64,000 nt of DNA from Mastacembelus armatus. Its lineage: Eukaryota > Chordata > Actinopteri > Synbranchiformes > Mastacembelidae. A model generated the notes under the pieces. That model saw only the letters and a list, made by a program, of their open reading frames with translations, was not told the origin of the DNA and made no database searches. Made by a program: the position numbers and the translations under genes. The stretch lies in the NCBI RefSeq assembly GCF_900324485.2, contig NW_022872922.1, positions 1 to 64,000 on the forward strand, read 5' to 3'. Position 1 is the stretch's first letter. Each line of letters opens with the position of its first letter. Positions 44,360 through 54,195 of this stretch are shown here, piece after piece.

Positions 44360-44384
44360 CAGGCAGGACGGTATGGCCGTAGGC
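44360..44384 (-). rRNA. 5S rRNA gene, first 25 bases, severed by the LINE
   Basis: GCCTACGGCCATACCGTCCT and the next five bases on the minus strand, continuing the 37679-37777 fragment. Its upstream sequence is of the TATA-less spacer type. Confidence 0.85.
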
Positions 44385-44849
44385 GGTAACTGATCATGCA
44401 GACTGACATTTTAAACACTGGCTTGTACTAGCCTGCAAGTGAGTGAATTTTTTTTGTTGTAGTTTTTTCTTGGGAATTCATCCATTTATCCACACTTCAC
44501 ATTTTCAGATGGGTATCTGCTTATGACAAATGCGGTATTTATTGATGCAGACTGACATACACTGGCTTTTAGCAGCCCGAAAGTGAGAGTGAGACATTTT
44601 TTTTTTTTGGAATTTATCCATTTATCCACACTTCACATTTCCAGATGGGTATCTGCTGTGTCTCCCAGTATTAAAATGTACTTTTGGTTTGCCGTGTCTT
44701 TTTTTTTTTTAAATCACTCTGCAGAGTTTTCCTCACATCCGCTCGAGGCGGGTATCGAACCCCGGTCTCCCGGGTGAAAGCCCTGAGCGGTGTCTCCCAC
44801 CCGTCCACCGCAACCACTGCCTTTTTCCAGCTGGGACTCAAAAGAAGAG
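44385..44849 (-). repeat. 5S spacer, hybrid of two types
   Basis: The left part (44385-44520) is the TATA-less spacer type seen beside units G and H. It then jumps at GGTATCTGCT to TATGACAAATGCGGTATTTA of the other type (44520 on), so two spacer types are recombined here. It includes a tRNA-like segment at about 44745-44820. Confidence 0.75.
44745..44820 (-). other. tRNA-Glu-like relic, present in every 5S spacer
   Basis: On the minus strand the spacer reads like a decayed tRNA: GGTGGACGGGTGGGAGAC in the D-arm/A-box place, AGGG-CTTTCAC-CCGG as an anticodon arm with TTC (Glu), and GGGGTTCGATACCC as the T arm/B box (GGTTCGANNCC). The T stem keeps only three pairs and the acceptor stem does not close, so I call it a relic. 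Other copies start near 37574, 46458, 46914, 48626, 49082, 50796, 51241 and 51697. Confidence 0.5.
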
Positions 44850-44969
44850 AAGCCTACAGCACCTGGTATTCCCAGGCGGTCTCCCGTCCAAGTACTAAAC
44901 AGGCCCGGTCCTGCTTAGCTTCCGAGATCGGACGGGATCGGGCGCCGGCAGGACGGTGTGGCCGTAGGC
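44850..44969 (-). rRNA. 5S rRNA gene, unit B
   Basis: 120 bases with the full vertebrate 5S layout: start GCCTACGGCC, A box AAGCTAAGCAGGACCGGG, C box GGACGGGAGACCGCC and end GGTGCTGTAGGCTT, then a TTTT terminator in the downstream TCTCTTCTTTTGAG. It differs from units C, E and F at one position in the C-box area (GTTTAGT for GGTTAGT). A TATA-like ATAAATA lies 23-29 bases upstream. It looks transcribable by RNA polymerase III. Confidence 0.92.
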
Positions 44970-44991
44970 AAACAGCTTGTGACAAATGCGG

Positions 44992-44998
44992 TATTTAT
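44992..44998 (-). promoter_or_regulatory. TATA-like 5S upstream element
   Basis: ATAAATA on the minus strand, 23-29 bases upstream of unit B, the usual place of the upstream element of fish 5S genes. The same motif precedes units C, D, E and F at the same distance, but is missing before the severed 5S gene and units G and H. Confidence 0.6.
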
Positions 44999-45167
44999 TG
45001 ATGCAGACTGACATACACTGGCTTTTAGCAGCCCGAAAGTGAGAGTGAGACATTTTTTTTTTGTGGAATTTATCCATTTATCCACACTTCACATTTCCAG
45101 ATGGGTATCTGCTGTGTCTCCCAGTATTAAAATGTACTTTTGGTTTGCCGTGTCTTTTTTTTTTTAA

Positions 45168-46421
45168 CCCTCTGGGGTCGACGCACGCGCCGGCGCGTTT
45201 TGACGCATCTTTTTCTGATAAGGCCGAAACAAACTTAAATTACTCCGTCAATTCTGATCGTACAGATAAAAGAAGTATATCATTCAAATCTGTAAAGGGT
45301 CTAGTTTTAGTGGTATACCATCATAATAACAACAAAACATTGTGCTTTTTTTAAATTAAGAAAGCCGACAGGGTGCGCTCTCTGACTTTTCTGTCTCTGC
45401 CATTTCTCTTCACAGACGCGTAAATAAAACACCCAGAATCTCAGCGAATACTTGCCTCATAAAAATAAGAATTATATGGCTAGAAAGCTTGAAATGTTTT
45501 CTTTTGAGTGAAACAATTCAAGTCAAAAACAAATTATCACTTTTTATCTAATCCGTATGAACGTAAGGAGAAGTCCGTTTTTTCCTGTCTCACCTCATTA
45601 CAGGTAATGCGGTCCCGCCTTGTACACTGTCCACTGTTCACATGTAAATAATCTCAGGTGAACCAGGTAAATATGTGCACGCCCCCGAGAAATGACACAA
45701 AATATCAAACTTCATCATAGAATTTACTCACTTTTTCTGCGCGTTTGGATGATGGCGCGTTACGCACGTGAAGCGGCGCTCCTTACACTCCTCACAGAGA
45801 CAAACAGTTTAGCTTGTCCTCAGAGTAAAAACACTGATTTTAACTCAAATGAGGATCGTTTGGCTCCTCATTGTGTTGTATTGTGCTGCACTAATCCGTC
45901 CCATCTACATTGACTGAAAGGCTCATTATGCGCGGCTTTGTCTGGTCGTTCAGTGCGTCTTTTGTGTTCTCAGGTAAATCACATGACTATTCATCCTGAG
46001 CCACACCCTCTTGCATATGGCCTTTCTGGACAAAAAGTGTCTTAGAAAATTTAAATCAGTGTATTGTTTACTGTGAATGTGTGAACAAGATGACATTCAC
46101 AGCACTCTGAAGTAAACACTTTAGCCCACAACATGCTGGTCTCCAAAGTCTTGTGAACCAATGTTCTGTTTGTGTTTTATGGTCTTATTTCAGTGAGTAA
46201 AAAATTGTAGTTTTTCACTAACCATGCATAAACACTTTTTTCTCAAAAACACAATAATGTATAAACTTGCTGCTCACATATTATTGTAGCCAATTTTGTG
46301 CTGATTACAGTGTTATCAGACTTTAGACATTAATATGTTTAAAAAACACTGAAAAAAGCACAAATGTCAGGACATGTCAAAATTTGTCCAGGCCCCAAAA
46401 ACCCCCTCAGACCCCAGAGGG
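45168..46421. mobile_element. piggyBac-like element in 5S spacer, copy 1
   Basis: 1254 bp between TTAA at 45164-45167 and 46422-46425, ends CCCTCTGGGGTC and GACCCCAGAGGG. Spacers without it read TTTAAATCACTCTGCAG at this place, giving the empty site. It has no transposase; a 73-codon frame (45692-45913) is not conserved with any protein I know. Confidence 0.87.
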
Positions 46422-46562
46422 TTAAATCATTCTGCAGAGTTTTCCTCACATCCGCTCGAGGCGGGTATCGAACCCCGGTCTCCCGGGTGAAAGCCCTGAG
46501 CGGTGTCTCCCACCCGTCCACCGCAACCACCGCCTTTTTCCAGCTGGGACTCAAAAGAAGAG

Positions 46563-46682
46563 AAGCCTACAGCACCTGGTATTCCCAGGCGGTCTCCCGT
46601 CCAAGTACTAACCAGGCCCGGTCCTGCTTAGCTTCCGAGATCGGACGGGATCGGGCGCCGGCAGGACGGTGTGGCCGTAGGC
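46563..46682 (-). rRNA. 5S rRNA gene, unit C
   Basis: 120-base gene that I take as the consensus of the array. Internal A box and C box are intact, TTTT terminator downstream, ATAAATA upstream. The piggyBac-like copy 1 lies in its downstream spacer (toward lower coordinates is its transcript 3' side, with the tRNA-like relic between). Confidence 0.93.
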
Positions 46683-47018
46683 AAACAGCTTGTGACAAAT
46701 GCGGTATTTATTGATGCAGACTGACATACACTGGCTTTTAGCAGCCCGAAAGTGAGAGTGAGACATTTTTTTTTTTTGGAATTTATCCATTTATCCACAC
46801 TTCACATTTCCAGATGGGTATCTGCTGTGTCTCCCAGTATTAAAATGTACTTTTGGTTTGCCGTGTCTTTTTTTTTTTGAAATCACTCTGCAGAGTTTTC
46901 CTCACATCCGCTCGAGGCGGGTATCGAACCCCGGTCTCCCGGGTGAAAGCCCTGAGCGGTGTCTCCCACCCGTCCACCGCAACCACCGCCTTTTTCCAGC
47001 TGGGACTCAAAAGAAGAG

Positions 47019-47138
47019 AAGCCTACAGCACCTGGTATTCCCAGGCGGTCTCCCGTCCAAGTACTAACCAGGCCCGGTCCTGCTTAGCTTCCGAGATCGG
47101 ACGGGATCGGGCGCCGGCAGGATGGTGTGGCCGTAGGC
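47019..47138 (-). rRNA. 5S rRNA gene, unit D
   Basis: 120 bases, matching unit C except for one change near the 5' end (CATCCTGCC for CGTCCTGCC). Internal promoter, TATA-like element and terminator are all present. Its downstream spacer is the short, element-free type. Confidence 0.93.
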
Positions 47139-47336
47139 AAACAGCTTGTGACAAATGCGGTATTTATTGATGCAGACTGACATACACTGGCTTTTAGCAG
47201 CCCGAAAGTGAGAGTGAGACATTTTTTTTTTTGGAATTTATCCATTTATCCACACTTCACATTTCCAGATGGGTATCTGCTGTGTCTCCCAGTATTAAAA
47301 TGTACTTTTGGTTTGCCGTGTCTTTTTTTTTTTTAA

Positions 47337-48589
47337 CCCTCTGGGGTCGACGCACGCGCCGGCGCGTTTTGACGCATCTTTTTCTGATAAGGCCGAAACA
47401 AACTTAAATTACTCCGTCAATTCTGATCGTACAGATAAAAGAAGTATATCATTCAAATTTGTAAAGCGTCTAGTTTTAGTGGTATACCATCATAATAACA
47501 ACAAAACATTGTGCTTTTTTTAAATTAAGAAAGCCGACAGGGTGCGCTCTCTGACTTTTCTGTCTCTGCCATTTCTCTTCACAGACGCGTAAATAAAACA
47601 CCCAGAATCTCAGCGAATACTTGCCTCATAAAAATAAGAATTATATGGCTAGAAAGCTTGAAATGTTTTCTTTTGAGTGAAACAATTCAAGTCAAAAACA
47701 AATTATCACTTTTTATCTAATCCGTATGAACGTAAGGAGAAGTCCGTTTTTTCCTGTCTCACCTCATTACAGGTAATGCGGTCCCGCCTTGTACACTGTC
47801 CACTGTTCACATGTAAATAATCTCAGGTGAACCAGGTAAATATGTGCACGCCCCCGAGAAATGACACAAAATATCAAACTTCATCATAGAATTTACTCAC
47901 TTTTTCTGCGCGTTTGGATGATGGCGCGTTACGCACGTGAAGCGGCGCTCCTTACACTCCTCACAGAGACAAACAGTTTAGCTTGTCCTCAGAGTAAAAA
48001 CACTGATTTTAACTCAAATGAGGATCGTTTGGCTCCTCATTGTGTTGTATTGTGCTGCACTAATCCGTCCCATCTACATTGACTGAAAGGCTCATTATGC
48101 GCGGCTTTGTCTGGTCGTTCAGTGCGTCTTTTGTGTTCTCAGGTAAATCACATGACTATTCATCCTGAGCCACACCCTCTTGCATATGGCCTTTCTGGAC
48201 AAAAAGTGTCTTAGAAAATTTAAATCAGTGTATTGTTTACTGTGAATGTGTGAACAAGATGACATTCACAGCACTCTGAAGTAAACACTTTAGCCCACAA
48301 CATGCTGGTCTCCAAAGTCTTGTGAACCAATGTTCTGTTTGTGTTTTATGGTCTTATTTCAGTGAGTAAAAAATTGTAGTTTTTCACTAACCATGCATAA
48401 ACACTTTTTTCTCAAAAACACAATAATGTATAAACTTGCTGCTCACATATTATTGTAGCCAATTTTGTGCTGATTACAGTGTTATCAGACTTTAGACATT
48501 AATATGTTTAAAAAACACTGAAAAAAGCACAAATGTCAGGACATGTCAAAATTTGTCCAGGCCCCAAAAACCCCCTCAGACCCAGAGGG
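47337..48589. mobile_element. piggyBac-like element in 5S spacer, copy 2
   Basis: Same element and same spacer position as copy 1, 2168 bp further on, between TTAA at 47333-47336 and 48590-48593. It differs from copy 1 by only a few bases, so it was spread by array recombination and not by a new transposition. Confidence 0.87.
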
Positions 48590-48730
48590 TTAAATCATTC
48601 TGCAGAGTTTTCCTCACATCCGCTCGAGGCGGGTATCGAACCCCGGTCTCCCGGGTGAAAGCCCTGAGCGGTGTCTCCCACCCGTCCACCGCAACCACCG
48701 CCTTTTTCCAGCTGGGACTCAAAAGAAGAG

Positions 48731-48850
48731 AAGCCTACAGCACCTGGTATTCCCAGGCGGTCTCCCGTCCAAGTACTAACCAGGCCCGGTCCTGCTTAGC
48801 TTCCGAGATCGGACGGGATCGGGCGCCGGCAGGACGGTGTGGCCGTAGGC
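48731..48850 (-). rRNA. 5S rRNA gene, unit E
   Basis: 120 bases, identical to unit C as far as I can see, with the same TATA-like element, internal promoter and terminator. Confidence 0.93.
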
Positions 48851-49186
48851 AAACAGCTTGTGACAAATGCGGTATTTATTGATGCAGACTGACATACACT
48901 GGCTTTTAGCAGCCCGAAAGTGAGAGTGAGACATTTTTTTTTTTTGGAATTTATCCATTTATCCACACTTCACATTTCCAGATGGGTATCTGCTGTGTCT
49001 CCCAGTATTAAAATGTACTTTTGGTTTGCCGTGTCTTTTTTTTTTTTAAATCACTCTGCAGAGTTTTCCTCACATCCGCTCGAGGCGGGTATCGAACCCC
49101 GGTCTCCCGGGTGAAAGCCCTGAGCGGTGTCTCCCACCCGTCCACCGCAACCACCGCCTTTTTCCAGCTGGGACTCAAAAGAAGAG

Positions 49187-49306
49187 AAGCCTACAGCACC
49201 TGGTATTCCCAGGCGGTCTCCCGTCCAAGTACTAACCAGGCCCGGTCCTGCTTAGCTTCCGAGATCGGACGGGATCGGGCGCCGGCAGGACGGTGTGGCC
49301 GTAGGC
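49187..49306 (-). rRNA. 5S rRNA gene, unit F
   Basis: 120 bases, consensus sequence, with TATA-like element and terminator. It is the last near-perfect unit before the diverged right edge of the array. Confidence 0.93.
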
Positions 49307-49505
49307 AAACAGCTTGTGACAAATGCGGTATTTATTGATGCAGACTGACATACACTGGCTTTTAGCAGCCCGAAAGTGAGAGTGAGACATTTTTTTTTTG
49401 TGGAATTTATCCATTTATCCACACTTCACATTTCCAGATGGGTATCTGCTGTGTCTCCCAGTATTAAAATGTACTTTTGGTTTGCCGTGTCTTTTTTTTT
49501 TTTAA

Positions 49506-50759
49506 CCCTCTGGGGTCGACGCACGCGCCGGCGCGTTTTGACGCATCTTTTTCTGATAAGGCCGAAACAAACTTAAATTACTCCGTCAATTCTGATCGTA
49601 CAGATAAAAGAAGTATATCATTCAAATTTGTAAAGCGTCTAGTTTTAGTGGTATACCATCATAATAACAACAAAACATTGTGCTTTTTTTAAATTAAGAA
49701 AGCCGACAGGGTGCGCTCTCTGACTTTTCTGTCTCTGCCATTTCTCTTCACAGACGCGTAAATAAAACACCCAGAATCTCAGCGAATACTTGCCTCATAA
49801 AAATAAGAATTATATGGCTAGAAAGCTTGAAATGTTTTCTTTTGAGTGAAACAATTCAAGTCAAAAACAAATTATCACTTTTTATCTAATCCGTATGAAC
49901 GTAAGGAGAAGTCCGTTTTTTCCTGTCTCACCTCATTACAGGTAATGCGGTCCCGCCTTGTACACTGTCCACTGTTCACATGTAAATAATCTCAGGTGAA
50001 CCAGGTAAATATGTGCACGCCCCCGAGAAATGACACAAAATATCAAACTTCATCATAGAATTTACTCACTTTTTCTGCGCGTTTGGATGATGGCGCGTTA
50101 CGCACGTGAAGCGGCGCTCCTTACACTCCTCACAGAGACAAACAGTTTAGCTTGTCCTCAGAGTAAAAACACTGATTTTAACTCAAATGAGGATCGTTTG
50201 GCTCCTCATTGTGTTGTATTGTGCTGCACTAATCCGTCCCATCTACATTGACTGAAAGGCTCATTATGCGCGGCTTTGTCTGGTCGTTCAGTGCGTCTTT
50301 TGTGTTCTCAGGTAAATCACATGACTATTCATCCTGAGCCACACCCTCTTGCATATGGCCTTTCTGGACAAAAAGTGTCTTAGAAAATTTAAATCAGTGT
50401 ATTGTTTACTGTGAATGTGTGAACAAGATGACATTCACAGCACTCTGAAGTAAACACTTTAGCCCACAACATGCTGGTCTCCAAAGTCTTGTGAACCAAT
50501 GTTCTGTTTGTGTTTTATGGTCTTATTTCAGTGAGTAAAAAATTGTAGTTTTTCACTAACCATGCATAAACACTTTTTTCTCAAAAACACAATAATGTAT
50601 AAACTTGCTGCTCACATATTATTGTAGCCAATTTTGTGCTGATTACAGTGTTATCAGACTTTAGACAGTAATATGTTTAAAAAACACTGAAAAAAGCACA
50701 AATGTCAGGACATGTCAAAATTTGTCCAGGCCCCAAAAACCCCCTCAGACCCCAGAGGG
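49506..50759. mobile_element. piggyBac-like element in 5S spacer, copy 3
   Basis: Third copy, between TTAA at 49502-49505 and 50760-50763. It sits between unit F and the diverged unit G. The spacer on its right changes to the G-type sequence (CATCTGCTCGAGG), which suggests that the higher-order repeat ends here by recombination. Confidence 0.87.
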
Positions 50760-50900
50760 TTAAATCATTCTGCAGAGTTTTCCTCACATCTGCTCGAGGC
50801 GGGTATCGAACCCCGGTCTCCCGGGTGAAAGCCCTGAGCGGTGTCTCCCACCCGTCCACCCCAACCACCGCCTTTTTCCAGCTGGTACCCAAAAGAAGAG

Positions 50901-51020
50901 AAGCCTACAGCACCAGGTATTCCCAGGCGGTCTCCCGTCCAAGTACTAATCAGGCCCGGTCCTGCTTAGCTTTCGAGATCGGACGGGATCGGGCGCAGAC
51001 AGGACGGTATGGCCGTAGGC
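50901..51020 (-). rRNA. 5S rRNA gene, unit G, diverged
   Basis: 120 bases with several differences from the consensus (CACCAGG, ACTAATCAGG, GCTTTCGAG, GCGCAGACAGG on the plus strand). No TATA-like element upstream: the flank reads GGTGACTGTTCATGCAGACT. Probably a weak gene or a pseudogene of a second 5S type. Confidence 0.78.
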
Positions 51021-51345
51021 GGTGACTGTTCATGCAGACTGACATTTTAAACACTGGCTTGTACTAGCCTGCAAGGGAGTGAATTTTTTTTGTTGTTGTT
51101 TTTTCTTGGGAATTCATCCATTTATCCACACTTCACATTTTCAGATGGGTATCTGCTGTGTCTCCCAGTATTAAAATGTACTTTTGGTTTGCTGTTTTTT
51201 TTTTTTAAATTACTCTGCAGAGCCTTTCTCACATCTGCTGGAGGCGGGTATCGAACCCCGGTCTCCCGGGTGAAAGCCCTGAGCGGTGTCTCCCACCCGT
51301 CCACCCCAACCACCGCCTTTTTCCAGCTGGTACCCAAAAGAAGAG

Positions 51346-51465
51346 AAGCCTACAGCACCTGGTATTCCCAGGAGGTCTCCCGTCCAAGTACTAACCAGGC
51401 CCGGTCCTGCTTAGCTTCCGAGATCGGACGGGATTGGGCACAGGCAGGACGGTATGGTCGTAGAT
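51346..51465 (-). rRNA. 5S rRNA gene, unit H, decaying
   Basis: About 120 bases with changes at GGAGGT, GGATTGGGCACAGG and TGGTCGTAGAT on the plus strand; several are CpG losses, and the first bases of the gene are altered. No TATA-like upstream element. Likely a pseudogene. Confidence 0.72.
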
Positions 51466-51801
51466 GGTAATTGCATATGCAGACTGACATTTTAAACACC
51501 GGCTTGTACTAGCCTGCAAGGGAGTGAATTTTTTTTGTTGTTGTTTTTTCTTGGGAATTCATCCATTTATCCACACTTCACATTTTCAGATGGGTATCTG
51601 CTGTGTCTCCCAGTATTAAAATGTACTTTTGGTTTGCTGTTTTTTTTTTTGTTTTTTTTTTTAAATTACTCTGCAGAGCCTTTCTCACATCTGCTGGAGG
51701 CGGGTATCGAACCCTGGTCTCCCGGGTGAAAGCCCTGAGCGGTGTCTCCCACCCGTCCACCCCAACCACCGCCTTTTTCCAGCTGGTACCCAAAAGAAGA
51801 G

Positions 51802-51900
51802 AAGCCTACAGCACCTGGTATTCCCAGGCAGTGTCCCATCCAAGTACTAACCAGGCCCAGTCCTGCTTAGCTTCCAAGATCGGACAGGATTGGGCATAGG
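51802..51900 (-). pseudogene. 5S rRNA pseudogene, unit I, cut by a second LINE
   Basis: The last 99 bases of a 5S gene, the same 99 as at 37679-37777. At least five CpG sites have decayed (CAGTGTCCCATCC, CCCAGTCC, TTCCAAGATCGGACAGGATT, GGGCATAGG). The gene ends exactly where a Mutsu-like 3' end begins; its first bases are not found beyond the element. Confidence 0.8.
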
Positions 51901-52460
51901 TTTTTTTTTATTATTAAAAGAACCGCAATGCAACACATCCATTTACACTTTCCACATTCCATATATACAAAACCCCTGAGCCCAGCCCCCTCCCCCACTG
52001 TACATTACATCCTTCTACACCAAAACTCCCTGTGTTCTTTATTTCTTGCAAAAGAAAAAACCCCAGACCAGACATTTCATTCACCCTTCCCCATCACACA
52101 TCTCACAGAATACCACCCCAAAAGAAAAACACAATGCGACCCCCCCCACATTAAAGCCCCCCTGTGCACCCCATCCATCCCCCCTAGAACCCCAGGACCC
52201 TAGGTTGAGGTCCGTTTGGTCCTATGACCCCTCAACCTTAGGACCCCTGTTCACCCCCACCCACCCACACATTTCACAGTCATCCCGTTTTCCTCCCCAC
52301 CCCATTCCCTGTCCCTTTCAAAAAGTAAATTCATATGGGCTCTGACTATGTTCCGGTGTCCTCCCTCAAAGCTAGGAGACCCGTAACCCCAGGGAGTGCC
52401 CCCTTCAATGATATGAATTATAGTAACCCCAGTCAGAGCACAGAGAAATACTTGTTGCAT
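51901..52460 (-). mobile_element. Second Mutsu-like LINE, 5'-truncated, at the same 5S site
   Basis: Starts with a T run and TTATTATTAAAAG directly after the 5S fragment, as the first copy does (TTATTATCAAAA). A minus-strand frame at 52251-52460 contains HRNIVRAHMNLLFERDREW, aligning with YQNIVRAHLSGLFQEDRDWF of the 37778-44359 element. So it is the last part of ORF2 plus 3' UTR of a related but different element. A near-perfect hairpin CCTAGGTTGAGG/CCTCAACCTTAGG lies at 52199-52242. The 5' limit, about 52445-52460, is uncertain. Confidence 0.75.
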
Positions 52461-53345
52461 TAAATATTATTAATTTTCATTATACATATTAAATATTCTT
52501 AGTATGGATAACATCTAATATAATAAAGAATTCAAATATTTTTATATATATTGTATCCATAATAACATATTGTGTAACTTTATACATGTTCATACCATTA
52601 TATAATACACTAAGCTGGGTTATAACATATGAAACCATACTGATATGTATATTCATATTTAAATACACTAATATTTGTAATTATTTGAATATTCTTAAGT
52701 GTATTAAGATGTTTTATATTTAATATATATAATTATACACAGTATTTTAATGCCCAGTCATTGTAATGTATATCATTAAGTTACTAATACTTCTGTAAAC
52801 TCCATTTGCCCCATTAAATTGTGTGAAAATAAAGTGAAACTATGAGTTGTTTTTGTTTTTATCGTGATGTTGCATAGCAACAGGGGTGTATTGCTATTAT
52901 CTGGTGATTTGTCTCAGCCAGTGAAGGTGGGTGAACTACTGTAAGGAAACCTGAGACAGGAAGTTACTACTACTACTACAGAGGGTGGAAAACTTCTGGA
53001 GCTGAACTCAAATGTGACAGAATAAAAAATATCAGAATTTTCAGTGAACTGTAATAATCTACCATGCATGTGTGAACTAAAAACAGTAACACAGAAACAC
53101 TACTCCACCTCTGATTAAGTGCAGTCAGGACCTAAAATTTACTACTGAAGCTCTCTGGGGATTTTATGAACAAGTATGTACCACAGGAGGTGTGTTCACT
53201 TTCACATGGTGTGACTTACTCACCCAGTAAGAAAGGACAGGAAGTTATTACTAAGACAATACTGATTAAAATATACTATTATACTATTATATATACTATT
53301 TTACAATACTATAAAATATAATACATTTATAATAAACAGATAATA
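52461..53345. other. AT-rich anonymous segment
   Basis: Very AT-rich, with many TATA-like words and a (TAC)n stretch near 52967-52979. No gene or repeat recognised. Confidence 0.5.
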
Positions 53346-54195
53346 ATATAGAATAGAATTTAAAATCCTTCTTCTCACATACAAATCCCTTCATAATCAA
53401 GCTCCTTCATACCTTAAAGACCTCATAGTACCATATTATCCCAATAGACCACTTCGCTCTCAGAGTGCAGGCCTACTTGTGGTTTGCAGAGTTCTCAAAA
53501 GCAGAATGGGAGGCAGAGCCTTTAGCTATCAAGCTCCTCTCCTGTGGAACCAGCTCTCAGCCTGGGTTCAGGAGGCAGACACTCTCTGTACTTTTAAGGC
53601 TAGACTTAAAACCTTCCTCTTTGACAAAGCATATAGTTAGGGCTGGCTTCAGGCAACCCTGAACCATCCCTTAGTTAGTTATGCTGCTATAGGCCTAGAC
53701 TGCCCGAGGACCATTGGTGCACTGAGCTCCCCTACCCTAACCCCCTTCTCTCCCACCTCATGTATATTCCACCATTGAATGTTACTAACCTTGTGCTCTC
53801 TCTCTCCCCTAGTTTGTGCTCTCTCCCTCCCTCTCTCTCTCTCTCTCTCTGTACCTTCTGCAGGTGTCCCTGGTCCTGGAGCTGTTTATCGCTGATGTGC
53901 AGTTACTGGCCCCACCACCTTGCAGTGTCTATTTGTTGTTTATTGTTGCTGTTCTTTTCTCTCTGCTCTATCCACTCACCCCAACCGGTCGAGGCAGATG
54001 GCCGCCCAAACTGAGCCCGGTTCTGCTGGAGGTTTTTTTCTTCCGTTAAAGGGAGTTTTTTCCTCTCCACTGTCGCCAAGTGCTTGCTCATAAGGGAATT
54101 GTTGGGTTTTTAGTTTTAGTTTTTGTAAAGTGCCTTGAGATGATTTGTATTGTGATTTGGCGCTATACAAATAAAATTGAATTGAATTGAATTGA
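53346..54195 (+). mobile_element. L2 3' fragment
   Basis: The last 850 bp of the L2 subfamily seen at 10377-14330: the C-terminal ORF2 region ([20 protein letters not shown] in frame), the (CT)n tract near 53832-53850, the conserved 3' UTR and an (ATTGA)n tail at 54175-54196. Heavily 5'-truncated, as is usual for LINEs. Confidence 0.87.

Larger units (their letters stand above)
44850..51803 (-). repeat. 5S rDNA array with a dimeric higher-order repeat
   Basis: 5S genes B to I lie in one orientation. Gaps between gene starts alternate: 1713 (B-C), 456 (C-D), 1712 (D-E), 456 (E-F), 1714 (F-G), then 445 and 456 bp. The long gaps each contain the same piggyBac-like element at the same place, so the repeating unit is a dimer of about 2168 bp. 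Units B-F are almost identical; G-I form a diverged edge. Confidence 0.9.

Noticed and set aside
44684-49338. Repeated 105-codon plus-strand frames in each 5S unit
   Set aside because: They translate spacer plus the antisense of 5S rRNA; their similarity comes from array homogenisation, not from protein selection.
45692-50251. A 73-codon frame repeated in the three piggyBac-like copies
   Set aside because: The copies were multiplied together within the array; the frame is short, has no known domain and is altered in the outside copy.
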